This document shows, one piece after another, positions 1-5,354 of a DNA stretch of 9,719 bases. The translations under genes and the position numbers were made by a program. Location of the stretch: NCBI GenBank assembly GCA_937988885.1, contig CALKHR010000031.1, forward strand, positions 1-9,719. The letters run 5' to 3'. The notes below the pieces were generated by a model. The model did not search any database. It was not told the origin of the DNA and saw only the letters and a list, made by a program, of their open reading frames with translations. The stretch's first letter is position 1, and every line of letters starts with the position of its first letter. Source of the stretch: an uncultured Roseiflexaceae bacterium (GTDB taxonomy: Bacteria; Chloroflexota; Chloroflexia; Chloroflexales; Roseiflexaceae).

Positions 1-1350
1 CACCCCATGGCACGCAATCGGGATCGGCGTGGCGAGTTGGGCATGCACCCGATCAAGCACGATGCGCAGGTAGTTGGCGATACCGTTGTTGCTGCTGTGT
101 GGCGGGATCTGCCAGCCGTCGATCTGGATGTGCTGGCTGAGGTTGAAGCCAGTATCGGTTTTGGCGTGCAGCCTGCCGAGTTGATGCGGACGCTGCTCGG
201 CGTCGTCGGGTGTTTGCTCGCTGTGGCTGTAGGCGAACAGCAGCGCGCCGTGGCGCTCGCCGAGCAGTTGCAGGTCGGCCAGCATGCGCTTGCGGGCCTC
301 GCTGTACATCGCGTCGCTGTCGTGGGGCAGGTAATACTTCGCATCGAGGATGTAGCCCGGCTCGTGCCAGATCAGCCGATCGCCGTCGCGTAGCTCGGTG
401 CGGTCAACGCGATAGATGTAGTAGTCGGGGCGCACCTTGGGGCTGTTGTCCCACAGCACGGGGCGCTCCTGGTCGTGTCGCAGTTCGTAGAGCGTGGATT
501 CCGCGCCCCAGCGGAAGCGCAAGCGCAGGGGGTTGCTCTCGAAGCTCTCGATGCACTGTTCGCGCTGCAGCATGTCGAGCAGTTCGTAGAACAACCAGAG
601 TTGGTACAGGTAGTTGTCGCGCTTGGGATCAGCACCCACCACATCCTCGTCGGGCGCGCTGCCGTATTCGAGCAGTTGCAGGCTGCGGTACTGCTGGCGC
701 CATTCGAGCAGGTGGCTGTAGGCGCTGCTCTCCTGGTGATGCCGCTCGATCAGCTGCGCTTCGAGTTGCTCGGTCTCGCCGTTGTCGAGGATCTTCTGCG
801 CGGTGCTGCGCAGCGCAGCGAACTGCGGGAAGTTCAGCGTGCGCTCGCAGTTTTCGATGATGGTGTGCAGCGGGTGGCGCAGCGCTTCATCGCCGATCTG
901 GATGCGCTCCTGCTCAAGCAGGTATTGGGCGTGCTGGCTGTACTCCAGCAGGGTGATGATGGTCAGCAGATTCTCGGGTGTGGCGAAGTCGCGCCGCCGT
1001 GTGCGCGTGTGCACCTGCAAGGGCGTCTCGCCCGGAAACTCGTTCCAGCTCTGTTGCAGCGTGCGCTCCCAGTTGATACGACCACGGGCCGGCAGCTCTT
1101 CCAGCTCCCGTGTGGTGGGCGATTCGAAGCTGAGCCGTCGAATGATGCGCGGCACGATGTCCTCGAACAGGCTGTTCTGCAACTGGAACATCACCGCCAG
1201 ATCGCGGTAGGTGCTGAGTTGCGCGAGCTGCACCCCGCTGCCAGCACGGTTGTCGATCAGTTGGCGAAAGCGCCCTTCATCGTAGCGCAGCAGCAGCGCG
1301 ATGGTGCGCGCCTGCATCTGTCGGTAGCCTTCGATGGTGATGTTGCTCAT
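1..1350 (-). CDS. McrC-like PD-(D/E)xK nuclease subunit, DUF2357 type, C-terminus outside the window
   Basis: The frame is open from ATG at 1350 through 450 codons to the window edge with no stop, so the protein is incomplete at its C-terminus. Residues 1-200 are mostly helical with no recognised motif, as in DUF2357 proteins. A conserved-looking helix follows (YQLWLFYELL, 249-258). The nuclease core is visible as RPD at 307-309 and LDAKYY at 335-340, giving a D309...D336-x-K338 active site; E256 in the preceding helix could be the extra acidic residue. Family knowledge: such proteins are the DNA-cleaving partners of McrB-like AAA+ motors, stimulating the motor and cutting DNA. The start is set by AGAGG five bases upstream and lies 8 bases after the stop of the McrB-like gene, the classic mcrB-mcrC order with translational coupling. 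Function as restriction nuclease is inferred from motif and neighbour. It could alternatively be a DUF2357 protein with a different role. Confidence 0.85.
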   Translation of the reverse strand, partial: MSNITIEGYRQMQARTIALLLRYDEGRFRQLIDNRAGSGVQLAQLSTYRDLAVMFQLQNSLFEDIVPRIIRRLSFESPTTRELEELPARGRINWERTLQQSWNEFPGETPLQVHTRTRRRDFATPENLLTIITLLEYSQHAQYLLEQERIQIGDEALRHPLHTIIENCERTLNFPQFAALRSTAQKILDNGETEQLEAQLIERHHQESSAYSHLLEWRQQYRSLQLLEYGSAPDEDVVGADPKRDNYLYQLWLFYELLDMLQREQCIESFESNPLRLRFRWGAESTLYELRHDQERPVLWDNSPKVRPDYYIYRVDRTELRDGDRLIWHEPGYILDAKYYLPHDSDAMYSEARKRMLADLQLLGERHGALLFAYSHSEQTPDDAEQRPHQLGRLHAKTDTGFNLSQHIQIDGWQIPPHSSNNGIANYLRIVLDRVHAQLATPIPIACHGV

Positions 1351-1361
1351 ACTGGCCTCTA
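1351..1361 (-). promoter_or_regulatory. Ribosome binding site overlapping the upstream stop codon (translational coupling)
   Basis: On the minus strand the junction reads TAGAGGCCAGT then ATG. The TAG is the stop of the McrB-like gene and overlaps the AGAGG Shine-Dalgarno-like sequence (1356-1360), which sits five bases before the McrC-like start. Ribosomes finishing the first gene would be placed at the second start, suggesting that the two proteins are made in a fixed ratio. This also supports the chosen start of the downstream gene. Confidence 0.7.
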
Positions 1362-4070
1362 TAACCCCAGCTCTTGGATGAAGGTGTTGATGCGCTTGGC
1401 GAAGTCCCCAGTATGATCGACGAGGAGCGCTTCACCCAAGTCGAACGGTGTTGTGAGCTTGGCGGCGTTCACTTCATCCAGCCCGTTGAGATCGAGCTTG
1501 CTGAGATGGCTGGTTTGCCGCTGCGATGGTAGGCTTTGGAGCAACTTCTTCAGCTGATCGGCGAAGGCGTTCGCATCGCTGGCGAGCCGCAGGTAGAGCA
1601 GCAGCGCGCGCTGTTCGTCGCGGGTGAGCACCTGCAGTTGGTCGCCGAGCACATCGGCGAGCGCGCTGTCGAGCGCTTGCGGCCAGGCCATCCCAATCGC
1701 CACACCCATCAGCGTGGTTTGGAGCACGGCGATGGCTTGGGCGGTGCCGAGTTGGCGATAGTTGCGGATGGCCCAGTAGATCTTCCAGAAGGTGGCGATC
1801 GTGTCGCGGGCGATCGGCTCGTTCAGGGTGAGCACGCCGTCCACGGTGCTGGTCTCGCTCTCCAGGAAGGTGGTGAAATCGGGATTCAGGGCCGTCAGCG
1901 CGTCGCTGGCCCGCTTCAGGGCGATGCGTTCTTCGGTGGCTCGCTGGTCGCGGGTGGGCGGCAGCACATCGATAAACGTGAAGCGCCGCTTCATCGCCTC
2001 GCTGATCTGGTTGAGGAAGTGGCGGTCGAAGCTGTTGAGCGTGGCCAGGATGCGGAAATCCTTCGGCAGGGGCACAGGCGTCTCGCTGCCATCCTCGGTC
2101 GGCACCATCAGCGGCGCGTCGGGGCTGCCCAGCGTGGTGAGCAGGCTGCCGAACGCGGCGTCGATCGGGGCGCGGGTGAACTCGTCGATCATGATCCATC
2201 GGCCATGGTAGCGGCGGCCCTCGGCATCGATCCATTCGTGGCGCACAAACTCGCGGGGGATGGTGTCGCCGTTACTATTGGCGTAGTTGCTGAGCACGGC
2301 GCGGCTGAGCACGCCCAAGCGCATTTTGTAGACCAACTTCGGGCCTTCCGCTGTGGTGATCAGCTGCGGAATGATGCCGCCCAGCACTTGTCGAATGCCC
2401 CAATCCTCGGTGGCGGTGGCCAGCAGCACATCGTAGCCGTGGCGTTGGTGCTCGACAGTCACCATCTCCAGCGGCGAGCGGGTTGGGTCGGTGTGGAAGG
2501 CTAGCTCGGAGTTGCTCTCGTCGTCGCTCCACAGCAGGCTCGGCAGCTCGCGGGCCAGATGCGTCTTGCCTGTGCCGGGCGGGCCGCTCAGCACCACGTG
2601 TTGGCCGCTCAATAGGGCGCGGTAGATGCGCAGCACTGTGGCCTCGTCGATCAGTAGGTTCTCGCGCAGCTTGTTGATGCGCTGCTGAAGCAGCTCGGGA
2701 TCAACGAAGGGCAGGTTGTAGTTGACGGCGGTGCTGCTCTGCTGCTGTTCCTCTTTCACTTTCTGCAAGTTTTCGAGGAAGGTGCGCAGGGTCTGTTGGG
2801 CGATGCTGTCGCCCGTCGGCGGCTCCAAGGCATTTGGGAGCTGTTGCCAGTAGCCGGGCGATGTCTCCTCAACCAGGCCAGCTTCCTCGTACCATTTCAG
2901 CAGCGGCTCGCCGTATGGCCATTCGCTGACCGGATGGGGCTGCCCGTCGAACGGCGCGCGCAGGATCGGCAGTTCGTAGCTGCCATCGTCGCGCAGCACC
3001 AACATGGTTAGCGCCATGTAGCGAACGAGATCTTCGGTGCTCGCGGCCAGCAGATGATCCCACAGGCGATAGGTGTTGTTGTCGAGGGTTTCGATCAGCC
3101 GTAGTTGCTGAAGATCATGGATGAGCTGGTCGGGATCGGGCTTGGTTTTGGTCTTGATAATCGGCGGTGTAATGCGCCCGATCTGGTCGATGATGCCTTC
3201 CGCCGTTAAAGGCTGTGTCAAGCGCAGCGCAAGCTCAGCATAGTTATGGAGCGTGTTTTTCAGACTGCTAGGAAGTGGATTTTTGCGGCTAGGCACGAGA
3301 GTAGAAACCTCCTTCTGATCGTAGAAGTTCAGGCGTTGGCCGTGCTGCTGAATATACTGTTGCTGAATGGCGTACAGTTGGCGATCCACATCGTCGGAGT
3401 CGATCGGCGCCAGATACCTGAAGCGTTTCGCGAAGTCGCGCTTATTTTCGCTAGAGACGATCGGCTCGAAGGTGTCGGGATGCACAATATGCAGAAGTGC
3501 CTCGCGTTGGGCGTAGGCATGCGAGATCGGCAGCCCGAACAGGAAATCCTTGAAGGCCCAACCATCGTTCAGGTAGGTGGTGCGCTGGTTGGGGCTGAGA
3601 CGCTTCCAGGCCAGCATAGCGTCGATCAAAAAGCCCAGTTGGTAGGGGCGGAAGGTAAGAAAGGCCACGCCCACGCGCGCGATGCCGTAATCGAGCGCTT
3701 CGTCGAGGGCGGGCGGGATGCTGACAGGTTGGCTGGCCCAGCCGAGCACAGTGTTGATGTGTTCGCGCTTTGCGCCGCCTTTGATGTTGCCCTTCGCGAT
3801 CAGCAGATGGATGTAGAGTAGTTCGCCCGCCAGTTGATAGACGGCATCGGGCGCGCCTGCGAGCTGACGCTCAAATTTCTCCATGAAGCTGAGGCCCTGG
3901 CCGGTATCGAAGTTTTGGTTGAAGCGACGATGGATATCAGCAAGGTTGGGCTCGGTCCAGATCGGGCGATTCGGCGTGAAGAGCGAGTCGTCTCGGCGCA
4001 TGGCGGCATCGACAAACTGCTCGGCAATCGGGTAGAAGTATTGACCAGCTTGCCCTGTGAAACGGCTCAT
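1359..4070 (-). CDS. McrB-like AAA+ NTPase motor protein
   Basis: A 903-residue AAA+ protein. Walker A is GPPGTGKT at 496-503, Walker B is WIMIDEF at 625-631, sensor 1 is ATLNSFDR at 676-683, and MKRRF at 693-697 places arginine-finger candidates. The LNSFDR stretch matches the position of the MNTADR signature of the GTPase McrB and keeps its N and D (N679, D682), but GTP versus ATP use cannot be decided. The first 480 residues are much longer than the compact DNA-binding domain of E. coli McrB. They contain a helical region with HPDTFEPIVS near 197-206 and two segments that look like winged helices (about 285-340 and 387-412), which I infer could contact nucleic acid. AAGGAAAGAG lies just upstream of the ATG. 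The McrC-like gene follows after 8 bases, so the two very likely act as one motor-nuclease complex. Methylated-DNA specificity is not implied by the sequence. Confidence 0.88.
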   Translation of the reverse strand: MSRFTGQAGQYFYPIAEQFVDAAMRRDDSLFTPNRPIWTEPNLADIHRRFNQNFDTGQGLSFMEKFERQLAGAPDAVYQLAGELLYIHLLIAKGNIKGGAKREHINTVLGWASQPVSIPPALDEALDYGIARVGVAFLTFRPYQLGFLIDAMLAWKRLSPNQRTTYLNDGWAFKDFLFGLPISHAYAQREALLHIVHPDTFEPIVSSENKRDFAKRFRYLAPIDSDDVDRQLYAIQQQYIQQHGQRLNFYDQKEVSTLVPSRKNPLPSSLKNTLHNYAELALRLTQPLTAEGIIDQIGRITPPIIKTKTKPDPDQLIHDLQQLRLIETLDNNTYRLWDHLLAASTEDLVRYMALTMLVLRDDGSYELPILRAPFDGQPHPVSEWPYGEPLLKWYEEAGLVEETSPGYWQQLPNALEPPTGDSIAQQTLRTFLENLQKVKEEQQQSSTAVNYNLPFVDPELLQQRINKLRENLLIDEATVLRIYRALLSGQHVVLSGPPGTGKTHLARELPSLLWSDDESNSELAFHTDPTRSPLEMVTVEHQRHGYDVLLATATEDWGIRQVLGGIIPQLITTAEGPKLVYKMRLGVLSRAVLSNYANSNGDTIPREFVRHEWIDAEGRRYHGRWIMIDEFTRAPIDAAFGSLLTTLGSPDAPLMVPTEDGSETPVPLPKDFRILATLNSFDRHFLNQISEAMKRRFTFIDVLPPTRDQRATEERIALKRASDALTALNPDFTTFLESETSTVDGVLTLNEPIARDTIATFWKIYWAIRNYRQLGTAQAIAVLQTTLMGVAIGMAWPQALDSALADVLGDQLQVLTRDEQRALLLYLRLASDANAFADQLKKLLQSLPSQRQTSHLSKLDLNGLDEVNAAKLTTPFDLGEALLVDHTGDFAKRINTFIQELGL

Positions 4071-4075
4071 AGTTG

Positions 4076-4085
4076 CTCTTTCCTT
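4076..4085 (-). promoter_or_regulatory. Ribosome binding site of the McrB-like gene
   Basis: The minus strand reads AAGGAAAGAG ending five bases before the ATG at 4070. This purine-rich stretch supports that start. No convincing promoter was found in the 68 bases between this gene and the GIY-YIG stop, so transcription may come from further upstream. Confidence 0.6.
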
Positions 4086-4116
4086 GTAGGTTAGTCCGTG
4101 CGATTGCGCGTTATGT

Positions 4117-4138
4117 TGCTGAAAACAGCAGGCGCCTG
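4117..4138 (-). repeat. Perfect 10-base palindrome and small hairpin directly after the GIY-YIG stop
   Basis: CAGGCGCCTG at 4129-4138 is a perfect palindrome immediately next to the TAA of the GIY-YIG gene. It overlaps a small hairpin, TGCTG-TTTT-CAGCA on the minus strand (4117-4130). No run of T follows, so it is a poor intrinsic terminator. It might be a boundary mark of the GIY-YIG insertion or a weak attenuator before the McrB-like gene. Confidence 0.4.
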
Positions 4139-4441
4139 TTATTGGTTCGGTTGTTGATGGTCGTACCAGTCGGCACTAAGATCATCCCACGTTGGGTTCA
4201 TACTTTCGATGAGTTGGATCTTTTTTTGGCGCACCCATCCCTTCAACTGTTTCTCCCTGGACAAAGCACTTTGAGGATCGGTTGTTTCCTCGAAGTATAC
4301 AAGCTTTGTGATGTGATAGCGCCGAGTAAAGCTTGGTGTTTGTTGTTGTTTATGTTCGTAAACGCGGCGAATAAGGTTATTGGTGACACCGATATAGAGT
4401 GTCCGTGAAATGTTTGACATAATGTATACGTAGTATGGCAT
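4139..4441 (-). CDS. Stand-alone GIY-YIG nuclease-domain protein
   Basis: A 100-residue single-domain protein. The two signature strands are VYI (5-7) and YIG (16-18). The helix LIRRVYEHK (23-31) carries the expected arginine and H30, the catalytic glutamate is E63 in REKQLKGW (62-69), and N82 closes the site. These correspond to the residues known from I-TevI and UvrC-type domains, so the enzyme looks intact. No DNA-binding domain is attached, as is usual for this small bacterial family (YhbQ/UPF0213-like and relatives), whose cellular role is poorly known. AAGGG sits about six bases before the ATG. Sampled lines are near 42% GC, below the neighbouring genes, and the gene separates the methyltransferase from the McrB-like pair, so I infer a later insertion. 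It begins about 30 bases from the repeat array. Linkage to the repeats is more plausible than a role in the restriction module. Confidence 0.88.
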   Translation of the reverse strand: MPYYVYIMSNISRTLYIGVTNNLIRRVYEHKQQQTPSFTRRYHITKLVYFEETTDPQSALSREKQLKGWVRQKKIQLIESMNPTWDDLSADWYDHQQPNQ

Positions 4442-4447
4442 ACATTA
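4420..4447 (-). promoter_or_regulatory. Inverted repeat spanning the GIY-YIG start codon
   Basis: TAATGTAT (4420-4427) and ATACATTA (4440-4447) form a perfect 8-base inverted repeat with a 12-base loop. One arm includes part of the start codon. Nested in it is the palindrome GTATGGCATAC (4433-4443), centred on the start region. In mRNA the stem could hide the start; in DNA the palindrome could be an operator. The AT-rich stem is short, so this may be chance. Confidence 0.35.
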
Positions 4448-4473
4448 CCCTTGTGGGAGGGATCAGCCCTCAT

Positions 4474-5030
4474 TGTTATTCTGAACGGAGTGCGCAGCAC
4501 GGAGTGAAGAATCTCACTGTGTACTCGAAGTGTAGCGCAATGCACTCTCATTGTCATTCTGAACGGAGTGCGCAGCACGGAGTGAAGAATCTCACAGTGC
4601 ACCAGGAGCGCAGTGCGATGATTGAGACGATGAGATTCTTCACTTCGCTACGCTCGTTCAGAATGACTAAAAGGACGCTACGCTCGTTCAGGACGACCAA
4701 CAAGGTAATACACTGTCATTCTGAACGGAGTGCGCAGCACGGAGTGAAGAATCTCACAGTGCACCAGGAGCGCAGTGCGATGATTGAGACGATGAGATTC
4801 TTCACTTCGCTACGCTCGTTCAGAATGACTAAAAGGACGCTACGCTCGTTCAGGACGACCAACAAGGTAATACACTGTCATTCTGAACGGAGTGCGCAGC
4901 ACGGAGTGAAGAATCTCGTAATGCACCAGGAGCGCAGCACACCGAACTCTCACTGTCATTCTGAACGGAGTGCGCAGCACGGAGTGAAGAATCTCACTGT
5001 GTACTCGAAGTGTAGCGCAATGTACTCTCA
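4474..5030. repeat. Periodic repeat array with 78- and 162-base spacing
   Basis: The core TGTCATTCTGAACGG...GTGAAGAATCTC begins at 4474 (one base different, TGTTATT), 4552, 4714, 4876 and 4954, and a shorter relative begins at 5032. The steps are 78, 162, 162, 78 and 78 bases. Each core has an internal near-repeat (GGAGTG ... GGAGTG) around CGCAGCAC. The stretches between cores are also related (CACCAGGAGCGCAG, GTACTCGAAGTGTAGCGCAATG), so this is a higher-order tandem array rather than unique spacers. All steps are multiples of three, which keeps a long meaningless reading frame open on the plus strand. Confidence 0.9.
4552..4875. repeat. Exact tandem duplication of a 162-base unit containing an inverted pair
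   Basis: Bases 4552-4713 and 4714-4875 appear identical on reading. Each unit has a direct core at its start and an inverted copy 80 bases on (4632-4667 in the first unit), so each can fold into a long hairpin. After the inverted copy, CGCTACGCTCGTTCAG occurs twice, 30 bases apart (4646-4661 and 4676-4691). Identity over 162 bases points to a very recent duplication. Confidence 0.9.
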
Positions 5031-5124
5031 CTGTCATTCCGAACGGAGTGAGGAATCTCATCGTATAGCGATGAAATGTACGTCGAGATCTCTCACTGCG
5101 CCTGCGGCTTGTTCGAGATGACAG
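5031..5124. repeat. 94-base inverted-repeat element, copy A
   Basis: It opens with CTGTCATTCCGAACGGAGTG and closes with TTGTTCGAGATGACAG; the outer CTGTCAT/ATGACAG ends are perfectly inverted. GGAATCTC near the left and GAGATCTCTC towards the right extend the match imperfectly. It resembles a REP-like or miniature non-coding element. No clear target-site duplication is visible. A second copy of the same length lies 165 bases to the right. Confidence 0.8.
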
Positions 5125-5129
5125 TGCTT

Positions 5130-5207
5130 TTCTTTGAGTTTCGCTGTCATTGCTGTTCTTTGAGTTTCACTGTCATTGCTGTTCTTTGAGCTTCGCTGTC
5201 ATTCCGA
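5130..5207. repeat. Three tandem copies of a 26-base repeat
   Basis: TTCTTTGAG begins at 5130, 5156 and 5182, each followed by a variant of TTTCGCTGTCATTGCTG. The third copy runs into the left end of the second 94-base element. The 26-base unit contains the CTGTCATT end of the larger element, and 3 x 26 equals the 78-base step of the neighbouring array, which may or may not be coincidence. Confidence 0.8.
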
Positions 5208-5289
5208 ACGGAGTGAGGAATCTCTATGTATAGCGATGAATGCCACGCTGAGATCTCTCACTGCGCCTGCGGCTTGTTCGAGATGACAG
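5196..5289. repeat. 94-base inverted-repeat element, copy B
   Basis: It has the same ends and length as the copy at 5031-5124. It differs mainly in the middle (CTATGTATAGCGATGAATGCCACGC instead of a related but different centre), while the right arm from GAGATCTCTC to ATGACAG is the same. Divergence in the loop with conserved arms is what a selected or recently copied hairpin would show. On the minus strand it lies just after the methyltransferase stop and could act as a transcript-end hairpin. Confidence 0.8.
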
Positions 5290-5318
5290 AGCTTTTCTTT
5301 GTCTTCCGTTGCATCCAT

Positions 5319-5354
5319 CACCCCGTCACCCCGTCACCTTGTCACCTTGTCACC
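5319..5354. repeat. Octamer tandem repeat (CACC-NN-GT) overlapping the methyltransferase 3' end
   Basis: Four octamers, CACCCCGT twice then CACCTTGT twice, followed by CACC, cover 5319-5354. The TGA stop of the methyltransferase (5334-5336) lies inside the run, so the last codons are repeat-derived or shared with the repeat. The reading GTCACCTTGTCACC is a simple-sequence motif that I associate with Chloroflexota genomes, which is weak evidence of origin. Confidence 0.75.

Larger units (their letters stand above)
4442..5333. other. Gene-free interval filled with repeats between methyltransferase and GIY-YIG genes
   Basis: This interval of about 890 bases carries no credible gene. From left to right it holds a short leader with the GIY-YIG ribosome binding site, the 78/162-base periodic array (4474-5030), a 94-base inverted-repeat element (5031-5124), three copies of a 26-base repeat (5130-5207), a second 94-base element (5196-5289) and the start of an octamer run that continues into the methyltransferase gene. 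Stable inverted repeats lie between the methyltransferase stop and the McrB-like gene, so a single transcript across all four genes looks unlikely or attenuated. Confidence 0.8.

Noticed and set aside
475..2504. Long plus-strand open frames opposite the McrC-like and McrB-like genes (313 and 322 codons)
   Set aside because: They lie antisense to genes with clear catalytic motifs. Their composition is typical of the antisense frames of GC-rich genes and no domain is recognisable.
4139..4441. GIY-YIG protein as the restriction nuclease of the system
   Set aside because: It lacks a DNA-recognition domain, differs in composition, and sits by the repeats; the McrC-like protein already supplies a nuclease next to its motor.
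4474..5030. Possible CRISPR array
   Set aside because: The inter-repeat stretches are themselves repeated, the spacing is 78/162 bases, inverted copies occur, and no cas gene is present.
4435..5121. Plus-strand open frame of 228 codons with repeated HSERSAQHGVKNL-like peptide
   Set aside because: It is a translation of the nucleotide repeats. It stays open only because the 78- and 162-base steps are multiples of three, and it overlaps the GIY-YIG start.
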